From: Caballeronia megalochromosomata | GTDB taxonomy: Bacteria; Pseudomonadota; Gammaproteobacteria; Burkholderiales; Burkholderiaceae | Length of the DNA stretch: 54,765 nucleotides | NCBI GenBank assembly: GCA_001580565.1 | Contig: LRBF01000010.1 | Coordinates: forward strand, 1 to 54,765 | Direction: 5' to 3' | In this document: one piece after another, positions 1 through 8,279 of the stretch | Layout: every line of letters begins with the position of its first letter | How positions within the stretch are numbered: the first letter of the stretch is position 1 | Made by a program: the position numbers and the translations under genes | The notes under the pieces: model-generated | Databases searched by the model: none | Told to the model about the DNA's origin: nothing | The model's input: only the letters and a program-made list of their open reading frames with translations

Positions 1-690
1 GCGCATCACGACGAGGACGCGGCGAGCCGCGCAAGGCATCAGGCGATCAACGAATATCTCGTGCCGATCGTGAAAGGCTGGAGCACCGAAATGGCCATCG
101 ACGTGACGAGCCTTGGCGTTCAGGTGCATGGCGGGATGGGCTTCATCGAGGAGACGGGCGCGGCCCAGTTCTATCGCGACGCGCGGATCCTGTCGATCTA
201 TGAAGGCACGACGGCGATTCAGGCCAACGATCTCGTCGGCCGCAAGACGCTTCGCGACGGCGGCGCGGCGGCGCATGCGCTGCTCGAGGAAATCGACGCG
301 ACGCTCGAAGCGTTGCGATCGACCGATGCCGCCGATGCCGCGCGCGTTTTCGAGGCGATGCACCGCCGTCTTTCCGATGGACGCGAGGCGCTCGCGAACG
401 TCGTCGCCTACGTGCTCGAATCGGGCAAGCGCGACCCGAACGCGGTGTTCGCCGGCAGCGTGCCGTATCTGAAGCTCGCGGGCATCGTGCTGTCGGGCTG
501 GCAGATGGCGCGTGCGCTGCTCGCGGCACAACGCAAGCGGGCCGAAGACCTGCAGTTCTACGGCGCGAAGATCGCGACCGCGCACTGCTTCTCCGAATAC
601 GTGCTGACGCGGGCCCGCGGACTCGAAACCGCCATCGTCAGCGCGCACGGCGACGATCCGCTGTTCGCATTGAACGAAGCGCAATTCTGA
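1..690 (+). CDS. acyl-CoA dehydrogenase, C-terminal part (5' end outside window)
   Basis: The reading frame is open from base 1, so this is the 3' part of a longer gene; an internal GTG at 61 is probably not the start. It encodes the end of a flavin-dependent acyl-CoA dehydrogenase, which forms the trans-2,3 double bond of an acyl-CoA and passes electrons to ETF. The visible part has VHGGMGFIEE and the RDARILSIYEGTTAIQ block, where the Glu of YEGT is the usual catalytic base. It then has an extra helical C-terminal domain of about 130 residues, as in the roughly 590-residue FadE-like subgroup. It lies 38 bp upstream of the ETF-QO gene, and thiolase and hydroxyacyl-CoA dehydrogenase genes follow, so a beta-oxidation operon is likely. 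Family is certain, substrate chain length unknown. Confidence 0.9.
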   Translation, partial: AHHDEDAASRARHQAINEYLVPIVKGWSTEMAIDVTSLGVQVHGGMGFIEETGAAQFYRDARILSIYEGTTAIQANDLVGRKTLRDGGAAAHALLEEIDATLEALRSTDAADAARVFEAMHRRLSDGREALANVVAYVLESGKRDPNAVFAGSVPYLKLAGIVLSGWQMARALLAAQRKRAEDLQFYGAKIATAHCFSEYVLTRARGLETAIVSAHGDDPLFALNEAQF

Positions 691-728
691 CGCGTACGCG
701 TGTCCTGAGCCTGAGAGAAGGAGGCGGT

Positions 729-2435
729 ATGACGTTGGACAACGCCCGCACGGAGGCGTCGACGAACTGGATCGAGCAATACGGTCCGCGTGAATCGATG
801 GAGTACGACGTGGTGATCGTCGGCGGCGGGCCCGCCGGACTGTCCGCCGCGATTCGCCTGAAGCAGCGCGCGGCGGAGCAGGGCGCCGAGATCAGCGTGT
901 GCGTGCTCGAAAAGGGCTCGGAAATCGGCGCGCATATTCTGTCGGGCGCGGTCATGGACCCGCGTGCGCTCGACGAGCTCATTCCCGACTGGAAAGCGCA
1001 AGGCGCGCCGCTCGATGTCGCCGTGACCGAGGACCGCTTTCTGTTCCTGTCGGAAGCAGGCGCGCGGGCCGTGCCGAACTGGGCGCTGCCGGAGAACTTC
1101 AGGAATCACGGCAACTACGTGATCAGCCTCGCGAACCTGACGCGCTGGCTGGGTCAGCAGGCCGAAGCACTGGGCGTCGAGATCTTCGCGGGCTTCGCCG
1201 CCGCCGAAGTGCTCTATCACGATGACGGCTCGGTCAAGGGCGTCGCGACGGGCAACGTGGGCGTCGGCCGCGACGGACAGCCGACCGAGGCGTTTCAGCT
1301 CGGCATGGAGCTTCACGCGAAGTACACGCTGTTCTGCGAAGGCGCGCGCGGTCATCTCGCGCGGCAGCTGTCGGCGCGCTTCGGCCTGCGCGAGGGCGTC
1401 GATCCACAGGTGTACGGCATCGGCATCAAGGAGTTGTGGGAGATCGATCCGGCGCAGCACAAGCCCGGGCTCGTCATTCACACGGCCGGCTGGCCGCTCC
1501 AGACCGACACTTATGGCGGCTCGTTCCTCTATCACCTCGACAATCATCAGGTGATGGTCGGCTTCGTCGTCGGCCTCGGATATACGAACCCGTATCTCTC
1601 GCCATTCGAGGAATTTCAGCGCTACAAGACGCACCCGGCGATCCGCACGTTCCTCGAAGGCGGCAAGCGCGTGTCGTACGGCGCGCGCGCGATCGCGGCG
1701 GGCGGGTTGATGAGCTTGCCGAAGCTGGTGTTTCCGGGCGGCGCGCTCGTCGGTGACGATGCGGGCTTTCTCAACGCGTCGCGCATCAAGGGCTCGCACG
1801 CGGCGCTCAAGACCGGCATGCTCGCCGCCGATGCCGCATTCGACGCCTTGCAGGCCGGGCGGGAATCGGACGAGCTGGAGGCCTATCCGGAGTCGTTCCG
1901 GCGCTCCTGGCTGCACACGGAACTGCACCGCGCGCGCAACTTCAAGCAATGGATGGGCAAGGGCCTCTACCTCGGCACGCTGATGGTGGGGATCGAGCAG
2001 AAGCTGCTGGGCGGCAAGGTGCCGTGGACGCTGCATCACCGGCACGCGGATCACGAGACGCTCAAGCCTGCCGCGCAGTGCACGCCGATCGTCTATCCGA
2101 AGCCGGACGGCAAGCTGACGTACGACCGGCTGTCTTCCGTGTTCATTTCGAACACCAATCACGAAGAGAACCAGCCCGCGCATCTGACGCTGAAAGACGG
2201 GAACGTGCCCATCGACGTCAATCTGCGCACCTATGCGGGCCCGGAAGCGCGCTTCTGTCCGGCGGGCGTGTACGAGTTCGTCAGAGACGAGACGGACGGC
2301 AAGGACGAAGACCGGCTGCAGATCAATGCGCAGAATTGCGTGCACTGCAAGACCTGCGACATCAAGGACCCGACGCAGAACATCGTATGGGTGACGCCGG
2401 AAGGCGGCGGCGGGCCGAACTATCCGAACATGTAA
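729..2435 (+). CDS. electron-transfer flavoprotein:ubiquinone oxidoreductase
   Basis: This 568-residue protein is a membrane-associated FAD and [4Fe-4S] enzyme that moves electrons from reduced ETF to ubiquinone. The FAD dinucleotide fold is at about residues 27-45 (VVIVGGGPAGLSAA). Near the C-terminus, four cysteines (C510, C537, C540, C543; RFCPAG and NCVHCKTC) ligate the cluster, as in human ETFDH. Length is normal for the family. The start is supported by a strong AGAAGGAGG just upstream of ATG 729. It sits between an acyl-CoA dehydrogenase and a thiolase. The etfBA pair at 26034-27735 could supply its substrate, which links the beta-oxidation operon to the amine regulon. Function is confidently assigned. 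Confidence 0.96.
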   Translation: MTLDNARTEASTNWIEQYGPRESMEYDVVIVGGGPAGLSAAIRLKQRAAEQGAEISVCVLEKGSEIGAHILSGAVMDPRALDELIPDWKAQGAPLDVAVTEDRFLFLSEAGARAVPNWALPENFRNHGNYVISLANLTRWLGQQAEALGVEIFAGFAAAEVLYHDDGSVKGVATGNVGVGRDGQPTEAFQLGMELHAKYTLFCEGARGHLARQLSARFGLREGVDPQVYGIGIKELWEIDPAQHKPGLVIHTAGWPLQTDTYGGSFLYHLDNHQVMVGFVVGLGYTNPYLSPFEEFQRYKTHPAIRTFLEGGKRVSYGARAIAAGGLMSLPKLVFPGGALVGDDAGFLNASRIKGSHAALKTGMLAADAAFDALQAGRESDELEAYPESFRRSWLHTELHRARNFKQWMGKGLYLGTLMVGIEQKLLGGKVPWTLHHRHADHETLKPAAQCTPIVYPKPDGKLTYDRLSSVFISNTNHEENQPAHLTLKDGNVPIDVNLRTYAGPEARFCPAGVYEFVRDETDGKDEDRLQINAQNCVHCKTCDIKDPTQNIVWVTPEGGGGPNYPNM

Positions 2436-2474
2436 TCGCGCGGCGCGCACGCGCAAACGAACCGGAGCGAATCA

Positions 2475-3671
2475 ATGAGCGAAGCAAAACGTGAAGTAGT
2501 CGTGGTGAGCGGCGTGCGAACCGCGATCGGCGATTTCGGCGGCAGTCTGAAGGATTTCGCGCCGACCGAACTGGGCGCGATGACCGTGCGCGAAGTGCTC
2601 CAGCGCGCGAACGTCACGGGCGATGAAGTGAGCCACGTCGTGTTCGGCCACGTGGTGCATACGGAGCCGAAGGACATGTATCTCGCGCGTGTCGCGGCGA
2701 TCAACGGCGGCGTCGCGCAGCACGTGCCGGCGCTGACGGTGAACCGCCTGTGCGGCTCAGGCCTGCAGGCGATCGTCTCGGCCGCGCAGACCATTCTGCT
2801 GGGCGATGCGGACGTCGTCATCGGCGGCGGCGCCGAATCCATGAGCCGCGCGCTGTACGCGTTGCCGGGCGCGCGCTTCGGCCAGCGCATGGGCGACGGG
2901 AAGCTCGTCGACATGATGCTCGGCGCGCTGCACGACCCGTTCCAGACGATTCATATGGGCGTGACGGCGGAGAACGTCGCGCGCAAATACGGCATTGCCC
3001 GCGATGCGCAGGACGCGCTCGCGCTCGAATCGCATCGCCGTGCCGAGCGTGCGATCGCGGAAGGACGCTTCCGCGACCAGATCCTGCCGGTCACGCTGCG
3101 CACGAAAAAGGGCGAAGCGGTCTTCGACACCGACGAGCACGTGCGCCTCGATGCGAGCGCCAGGGACTTCGAAACCCTGAAGCCGGTGTTCGTCAAGGAG
3201 AACGGCACGGTGACGGCCGGCAACGCCTCGGGCATCAACGACGCGGCGGCGGCCGTGCTCCTGATGGAGCGCGGCGAAGCCGAGCGGCGCGGCGCGCGGC
3301 CGCTCGCACGGCTCGTGTCCTACGCGCATGCGGGTGTCGATCCGGCCTATATGGGCATCGGCCCCGTGCCGGCGACGCGCAAGGCGCTCGAACGCGCGGG
3401 TCTCGACGTGGCGCAACTCGATGTGATCGAAGCCAACGAGGCCTTCGCCGCACAGGCCTGCGCGGTCACGCAAGAGCTGGGACTGGATCCGAGCAAGGTC
3501 AATCCGAACGGCTCGGGCATTTCGCTTGGCCATCCGGTCGGCGCGACGGGCGCGCTCATCACCGTCAAGGCGCTGTATGAACTGAAGCGCACCGGTGGCC
3601 GGTACGCGCTCGTCACGATGTGCATCGGCGGCGGTCAGGGGATCGCGGCGATCTTCGAAAATCTTCAGTGA
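2475..3671 (+). CDS. acetyl-CoA C-acyltransferase (BktB-like thiolase)
   Basis: A 398-residue degradative or biosynthetic thiolase that cleaves 3-ketoacyl-CoA with CoA, or condenses two acyl-CoAs. The acyl-accepting cysteine is C93 in NRLCGSG. The active-site His is H353 in GHPVGATGA and the second cysteine is C383 in CIGGGQG, so the catalytic set is complete. The sequence style resembles BktB, the broad-range 3-ketothiolase of Burkholderiaceae. A GGAG lies upstream of ATG 2475. It is 39 bp after ETF-QO and 19 bp before the 3-hydroxyacyl-CoA dehydrogenase, consistent with one operon. Chain-length preference cannot be read from the sequence. Confidence 0.95.
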   Translation: MSEAKREVVVVSGVRTAIGDFGGSLKDFAPTELGAMTVREVLQRANVTGDEVSHVVFGHVVHTEPKDMYLARVAAINGGVAQHVPALTVNRLCGSGLQAIVSAAQTILLGDADVVIGGGAESMSRALYALPGARFGQRMGDGKLVDMMLGALHDPFQTIHMGVTAENVARKYGIARDAQDALALESHRRAERAIAEGRFRDQILPVTLRTKKGEAVFDTDEHVRLDASARDFETLKPVFVKENGTVTAGNASGINDAAAAVLLMERGEAERRGARPLARLVSYAHAGVDPAYMGIGPVPATRKALERAGLDVAQLDVIEANEAFAAQACAVTQELGLDPSKVNPNGSGISLGHPVGATGALITVKALYELKRTGGRYALVTMCIGGGQGIAAIFENLQ

Positions 3672-3690
3672 TCGAATCGAGGGACATTCC

Positions 3691-4545
3691 ATGAATATCG
3701 AAACGATCGGCGTCGTGGGCGCGGGTACGATGGGCAGCGGCATCGCGCAGGCGGCGGCCGTCGCGGGGCTCGACGTCGTGATGATCGACGTCAGCGAAGC
3801 GGCGCTCGGCAAGGGCAGTGCGGCAGTCCGGGCGAGCCTTGCGCGGCTCGTCTCCAACGGCAAGCTCGACGCGGCGGCGCAGGATGCCGCGCTCGGGCGC
3901 ATCGCGACGTCGACCGACTATGCGCGCCTTGCTTCGGCCGATATCGTCATCGAAGCGGCGACCGAGAACGTCGAACTGAAAGGGCGCATTCTCGGGCAGA
4001 TCGAAGCGGCGGCGCGGACGGATGCGATCATCGCGACGAATACATCGTCTATCTCGATCACCGCGCTCGCGGCGCCGCTCGCCGACCCGTCGCGCTTCGT
4101 CGGCATGCACTTCTTCAATCCCGTGCCGATGATGCCGCTCGTCGAGATCATTCGTGGCCTGCAGACGAGCGACCGGACGGCGGCGGCCGTGCGCACGCTC
4201 ACCGAGCGCATCGACAAGTCGCCGATCGGCGTGCGCAATTCGCCGGGCTTCGTCGTCAACCGCATTCTCGTACCGATGATCAACGAGGCGTTCTTCGTGC
4301 TGCACGAGGGTGTGGCGAGCGCGGCGGAAATCGACGAGGGCATGAAGCTCGGCGCGAATCATCCGATCGGTCCGCTCGCGCTCGCCGATCTCATCGGGCT
4401 CGATGTGTGCCTGTCCGTGATGGACGTCTTCGTGAAGGACTTCGGCGATCCGAAGTACCGCGCGTGCAGCTTGTTGCGCGAACTCGTCGCGGCCGGACGC
4501 CTCGGGCGCAAGTCAGGACGTGGGGTGTATGACTACACCGTGTAG
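3691..4545 (+). CDS. 3-hydroxyacyl-CoA (3-hydroxybutyryl-CoA) dehydrogenase
   Basis: A 284-residue soluble NAD-dependent dehydrogenase of the Hbd/PaaH type that oxidises L-3-hydroxyacyl-CoA to the 3-keto form. The Rossmann motif GAGTMGSGIA is at residues 10-19. FFNPVPMMPLVEI carries the family His/Asn region, and the C-terminal domain has NSPGFVVNRIL and HPIGPLALADLIGLD. I chose ATG 3691 because the protein then begins exactly at the family N-terminus; the frame is open upstream to 3595 only by overlap with the thiolase. It is the last gene of the plus-strand operon and is convergent with the tandem TetR gene. No enoyl-CoA hydratase gene is seen in this operon within the window. Confidence 0.95.
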   Translation: MNIETIGVVGAGTMGSGIAQAAAVAGLDVVMIDVSEAALGKGSAAVRASLARLVSNGKLDAAAQDAALGRIATSTDYARLASADIVIEAATENVELKGRILGQIEAAARTDAIIATNTSSISITALAAPLADPSRFVGMHFFNPVPMMPLVEIIRGLQTSDRTAAAVRTLTERIDKSPIGVRNSPGFVVNRILVPMINEAFFVLHEGVASAAEIDEGMKLGANHPIGPLALADLIGLDVCLSVMDVFVKDFGDPKYRACSLLRELVAAGRLGRKSGRGVYDYTV

Positions 4546-4948
4546 TGGCTTGTCGGGAAGGCTCCCTCGTCGATGCGATCTGCCATAGTTCGCTTCGGCC
4601 ATGAAACGCGATCGGCGTGCGGCAGTTGCTTGGGCATACCGCCGTGGATAGGTTCTCGCCGAAAAAGCGCGACCGAACTCGGCATTCAGGCTAAGTAAGT
4701 CCCACTCGTAGACAACTGAGCGGAAGGCGCATGCTGCGGGCCTGGTGCAGGCAGATGAGCGACCGAGCGAGCAGGCCATGGCCCGCTCGCTCAAATCGTG
4801 CTGCTTCGCGGTCGCGAAAGTGACGCGTTCGTTAGGCCGCAACTGCTACTGATTTCTCGCAGTCAAGTGCCCACATTTAGCATATCCCGGCGTCGCACTT
4901 CAAAGTTGATCGCCCCATGTCGCGTTCTGGCCGCGCAAGGTTCTCGCC
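4546..4948. other. intergenic region between convergent genes
   Basis: About 400 bases between the ends of the hydroxyacyl-CoA dehydrogenase and the tandem TetR gene. The only open frames are short, without a ribosome-binding site or recognisable product. I see no clear terminator hairpin with a T-run, and no repeat. Confidence 0.5.
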
Positions 4949-6367
4949 TCACGTCACTCCCTTTTTGCCGACATTCCCATACGCCACGCGAATTGTCATG
5001 GCGCTCATCAGTTCAAAAACGCGATTGATATCTGGCGCCTGTTTCTGTGTTCCGAACATTAACATCGCCGCGCCTTCCATCTGAGCGGCGATCAGCGTCG
5101 CGCGGGCCAGGCAGTCGCGCGCGGTTGCGGAGGCGTCCATCTCGCGTACTAGTCCGACATAGATCGCCCGATAGGCAGAGTAAAGACTTCTCACGAGTTC
5201 ACGCGTACCGTCCGAGTGCTGAGCCAGAGCAAATATTTCAAACGAGAACCGGGCTACCCTTGGGTCAACGGCTTCCTCAAATGCATCTTCTACAATTTCA
5301 CACAGACGTTCGAGCGCAGGTTTGCCGCTCGGCTTCCCCATTTCCTTATAGCGTTCCAGATAAACCCTCAGTAACGCGTCGATTGTCGAGCTGAGCAGTT
5401 CGTCATGCGTGGGGAAGTAATTTTGAAGCGCGGACGGCAGGATGCCGAGTTCCCTCGCCACTCGCGCCTGCGTAAACTGTGCATATCCTTCCGTCGCCAG
5501 TAGGTTGGCCGCGCAAGATATGATCTCGTTAATCTTCAACTCTCGACGCTTTCCTTGGACCGTCGGCCGGTAATAGAGACTGTCTCGTCGTGCTTGTCCA
5601 ACGCTCAGATTGAATAGTCTCCCTTGAACCCGCGCGCCGAGTTCGGCACTTTGCTTGATCCCCCGTTGGCGGCCGCGTACACCGTCATCAGGAACATCGC
5701 CCTTCAAGGCCTCTGGGGGCAACTCGACAAGCGATTTGACGGAGCGCTTTGTCAAGCGTACGAATTCCGCGTAGTCCTTCTCCCCATCGCCCACATAGCG
5801 ATTGAAGATCATCATGCCAGTCGTCTGTGCAAGGAGGACTGTTGCACGAACCAGGCAATCTCCTTTAGCGAGCGCAGGCTGGATCTCCGAAAACAACCTC
5901 GCGAAGAGGTCCCGGCACTGCGCATGAAATTCATCGGCGAGCTCTGCAGCATAGATCGCGTGCTGGGAGAATGCGAACATTTCAAACAGGAACTGAGGGA
6001 GGTCGGTCTCGTGGATATCCAGAATCATCCGCTCGACCAACGCGGAACAACGCTGCGCCGCGTCGATATCTTGCCGGTGCGCGATCTTCATGTAGTCGTC
6101 AAGTTTCCGCTGTACATAAGCTTGCAGCGCTGTGCGTAACAGCTCCTCTTTCACCGGAAAGTAGTACTGAAGATTTCCCAGGGTGATTCCCACGCGGCCC
6201 GCCACCCCGCGTGTCGCAAACCCGGCGTACCCATCCTCCCGAAACGTCTGCTGCGCGGCGAGGATGATTTGCGCGATGCGTAGTTCACGGTTTCGTCCTG
6301 TGGCCGATCCCGACCCGTTGCTCGGCCCACCGGAATCAACGAAATTTTTTTTTGCCTTCTCTTGCAC
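4949..6367 (-). CDS. tandem (double) TetR-family transcriptional regulator
   Basis: A 472-residue protein made of two complete TetR regulators in one chain. The first DNA-binding domain is at about residues 26-75 (GITLGNLQYYFP) and the second at about 274-325 (GILPSALQNYFP). The ligand domains also repeat: LFEMFAFSQH (127-136) matches SFEIFALAQH (375-384), and DCLVRATVLLAQ (170-181) matches DCLARATLIAAQ (418-429). So the whole ~200-residue unit is duplicated, not just the HTH. I chose GTG 6367, with GGAG seven bases upstream. A longer in-frame form from 6625 would run through the operator-like repeats and lacks TetR-like sequence. It is divergent from the amine-oxidation operons and is probably their regulator and autoregulated. 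That role is inferred from position and shared sites. Confidence 0.85.
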   Translation of the reverse strand: MQEKAKKNFVDSGGPSNGSGSATGRNRELRIAQIILAAQQTFREDGYAGFATRGVAGRVGITLGNLQYYFPVKEELLRTALQAYVQRKLDDYMKIAHRQDIDAAQRCSALVERMILDIHETDLPQFLFEMFAFSQHAIYAAELADEFHAQCRDLFARLFSEIQPALAKGDCLVRATVLLAQTTGMMIFNRYVGDGEKDYAEFVRLTKRSVKSLVELPPEALKGDVPDDGVRGRQRGIKQSAELGARVQGRLFNLSVGQARRDSLYYRPTVQGKRRELKINEIISCAANLLATEGYAQFTQARVARELGILPSALQNYFPTHDELLSSTIDALLRVYLERYKEMGKPSGKPALERLCEIVEDAFEEAVDPRVARFSFEIFALAQHSDGTRELVRSLYSAYRAIYVGLVREMDASATARDCLARATLIAAQMEGAAMLMFGTQKQAPDINRVFELMSAMTIRVAYGNVGKKGVT

Positions 6368-6402
6368 GCTGCGGCTCCGTAAAAACTGCCTCGGTCGATC
6401 CC

Positions 6403-6446
6403 GATTATAGGTCAGATCAAGGCAAGATAACATAATCGTAAGGTCG
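6403..6446 (-). promoter_or_regulatory. putative promoter/operator of the tandem TetR gene
   Basis: Read on the minus strand, TGACCTATAATC (6414-6403) contains a perfect TATAAT -10 box about 36 bases upstream of the GTG start, preceded by the TGACC word shared with the operon promoters. A second related word, CGACCTTA, lies at 6446-6439. The placement suggests an autoregulated promoter. There is no recognisable -35 box. Confidence 0.5.
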
Positions 6447-6612
6447 TGGCAGCACCTCTTCCGGATGAACGGTCGCCGCCTGTCGACATACCGAAAAACG
6501 CCGAGGAAGCAAAGGCTCCGTGTCAAATGACACGTATGTTCTGCCTGCAGATGCGGCTCCCGAGAGCTAAACCCACCCCGAATCAGAGTTTTCCCTCGCC
6601 ATCGCCAGACTT

Positions 6613-6678
6613 GATTGTAGGTCAATCAACATCTATTCTTAGGTCACGAACACGTAAAAGATAGGTCGTTAAACCGTA
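6613..6678 (-). repeat. three direct repeats with exact 22-bp spacing (TAGGTCA/G)
   Basis: TAGGTCA at 6618-6624, TAGGTCA at 6640-6646 and TAGGTCG at 6662-6668 start exactly 22 bp apart, so they lie on one face of the helix. On the minus strand they read TGACCTA, TGACCTA and CGACCTA, the same word found before four operons, and they face the tandem TetR gene. Flanking bases are only loosely conserved. They look like binding sites for a multimeric regulator. Confidence 0.6.
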
Positions 6679-6726
6679 TTAACATTTATCCGCAGTTGTT
6701 TGGGGGCTGACAAGAAGGAGCAGGCA

Positions 6727-6975
6727 ATGAGCAACGACGTGGTTTCCTTGCGCGACATGATCGAGAAGTGGCTGGCCCCGACCACAGCCTCACCGATCCG
6801 GTTGACCCGGCTTTCGTGCGCTTCACGCAGGCCCATTCGGTGCGTGCGCGCGGAGTCATTTCTGTCGTCAGGCCCTCTGGCGATTCTTTTCTTCCAGCAC
6901 GGTGATGGATCGTGGCGAGTGTTCCCTCCGGGTCCCCATCGACCTACGTTGGGTGCTTCGCTGTCGGCAGACTAG
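6727..6975 (+). CDS. small conserved-looking hypothetical protein
   Basis: An 82-residue basic protein beginning MSNDVVSLRDMIEKWLAP and containing an aromatic block LFFQHGDGSWRVFPP at about residues 54-68. AAGGAG seven bases before ATG 6727 supports the start. There is no signal peptide or transmembrane segment. From memory it resembles small proteins of unknown function found in many Burkholderia genomes, but I cannot verify that here. It lies between the tandem TetR gene and the first amine operon, in the same direction as a second small gene 38 bp later. Function unknown. Confidence 0.55.
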   Translation: MSNDVVSLRDMIEKWLAPTTASPIRLTRLSCASRRPIRCVRAESFLSSGPLAILFFQHGDGSWRVFPPGPHRPTLGASLSAD

Positions 6976-7013
6976 GGACTGCGGGTTTTTCTTCGTTTCG
7001 AAGGGGAAACGTG

Positions 7014-7205
7014 ATGGATATCGAAAGGCTTGCGAATGATTCGGGCATGCTGGTCGTGCTCGATGGCCGGATCGGCCGCGTGGAGTACAAGAGCGTGTAC
7101 GGGTCTTTCCAGGCCCTTCAGCGCTTTGCCGACAACTTGCTCCAGTCGATCTCGAGCGAAACTTCCGACGACCGCGCTGATCATCCGCTTCATCGTGATT
7201 ATTGA
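7014..7205 (+). CDS. small hypothetical protein
   Basis: A 63-residue protein starting MDIERLANDSGMLVVLDGRIG and followed by YGSFQALQRFADNLLQ, which looks like a small alpha/beta fold and not random translation. AAGGGG about eight bases before ATG 7014 supports the start; the open frame extends upstream to 6912 but has no good start there. It has no membrane segment. It follows the other small gene by 38 bp, so the two may be co-transcribed, and it ends 85 bp before the palindrome of the phyH promoter. Function unknown. Confidence 0.5.
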   Translation: MDIERLANDSGMLVVLDGRIGRVEYKSVYGSFQALQRFADNLLQSISSETSDDRADHPLHRDY

Positions 7206-7289
7206 CGGTCAGCGTAAAAAAACGCGGGTCCGTCGTGGTCGTCGGCGGACGGCCCAATTCTCGACATTTTCGAGGCAAATCAGATGAAC

Positions 7290-7347
7290 GACAGGGAATA
7301 CCCTGTCTTTTGATTTCAGTTTTTCTTTGTCATGATGACCTATGATT
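7290..7347 (+). promoter_or_regulatory. composite regulatory element A, upstream of the phyH operon
   Basis: A perfect inverted repeat GACAGGG-AATA-CCCTGTC (7290-7307) is followed by a T-rich stretch, TTTGT (7326-7330) and TGACCTATGATT (7336-7347). The same arrangement, with 45-46 bp between palindrome start and TGACC, occurs at 17712 and 24429. TATGAT (7341-7346) could be a -10 box, which would put the palindrome near -50, a typical activator position. The hairpin plus T-run could also act as a terminator for the small genes upstream. Confidence 0.65.
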
Positions 7348-7425
7348 ACCACAGTTTTCTAGTACGGGCATCGTCCGGCGCGCGCTCGCGCTTGGACCGT
7401 CGACTGAAGAGCAGGGAGAACATTG

Positions 7426-8259
7426 ATGGATGAATTCGGGCATAGGGCTTTCGCCGAAGATGGCGCGATCCTGATAAAAGGCCTCCTCAACAGAGAGCAA
7501 CTGGCCCTCTGTCGGCACGTCTTCGATTGGGGTATCGAGAATCCGGGACCAATGGCCACGACACTGTTCGATGGCACCGCGCAGAAATCGCACAACGACA
7601 ACGCCAATCCCTACGCGAAGGCGCGCCTGGATGATTTGGTCGGCAGGCTACCGCTTGGCGAACTGTTCGCCGATCTCTGGGGATCGAAGCACGTTTGGTA
7701 TTTCGCCGAAGAGTTGTTTCTCAAGGCTGGTGGCACAAGCGGACGCTCGCCTTGGCATCAGGACACTTCCTACCTGCCATGGGAGGGCAAGCACTTTGGC
7801 AATGCCTGGCTCAGCTTCGAGGCTGTTCCCCGGCAGAATGCGCTCGAGATCGTGAAGGGCTCGCATCGCGGCACGCGTCATGACGGCACCACTTTTCAGA
7901 ATGCGGACGATCCCACTGACCCTTTGCATGGCGGGGATGTTTGGCCGCGCCTGCCAAATATCGAAGCGGAGCGCCGCAGCAACCCGGCTGCGTACGACAT
8001 CATTTCGTGGGAGACGGAGCCCGGCGATGTTCTGCTCCTGCATCCGGGCGTGCTCCATGGCGGCGGAGCGGTGGACGCGGCATTTCCGACTCGCCACACA
8101 CTTGTGCTGCGCTTCTTCGGCGACGACGCGGTTTTCAGTCCGCTGCCGCAACCGAGCGTGTCGGGGTTCACGTCGGCCGGAGTTCTATTCCTCGAAGAAC
8201 TTGCCGCGTTGAAAGACGGCGATCCGTTTCGCGCACCCTGTTTCCGTCAACTCGTCTGA
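7426..8259 (+). CDS. phytanoyl-CoA dioxygenase (PhyH) family oxygenase
   Basis: A 277-residue cytosolic Fe(II)/2-oxoglutarate dioxygenase. The metal site is visible: H111 and D113 in PWHQDTSY, and a distal His in HPGVLHGGG (H211, or H206). An Arg in the TRHTLVLRF segment (about 223-229) is placed to bind 2-oxoglutarate. Family members hydroxylate carbons next to carboxyl, amine or CoA-ester groups, so substrate cannot be predicted. The start is ATG 7426 with AGGGAGA upstream; a TTG immediately before is less likely. It is first in the operon behind element A and is followed after 20 bp by a RidA gene, so it may carry out an early hydroxylation step of the pathway (inference). Confidence 0.88.
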   Translation: MDEFGHRAFAEDGAILIKGLLNREQLALCRHVFDWGIENPGPMATTLFDGTAQKSHNDNANPYAKARLDDLVGRLPLGELFADLWGSKHVWYFAEELFLKAGGTSGRSPWHQDTSYLPWEGKHFGNAWLSFEAVPRQNALEIVKGSHRGTRHDGTTFQNADDPTDPLHGGDVWPRLPNIEAERRSNPAAYDIISWETEPGDVLLLHPGVLHGGGAVDAAFPTRHTLVLRFFGDDAVFSPLPQPSVSGFTSAGVLFLEELAALKDGDPFRAPCFRQLV

Positions 8260-8279
8260 CCACACCGACCATCACCACC

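Noticed and set aside
558..2456. Long minus-strand open frame (632 codons) opposite the ETF-QO gene
   Set aside because: Arg/Ala/His-rich translation without domains, fully overlapping a certain gene; a high-GC antisense artefact.
6446..6625. N-terminal extension of the tandem TetR to an ATG at 6625
   Set aside because: It would translate the operator-like repeats and has no TetR-like sequence; GTG 6367 has a good ribosome-binding site.
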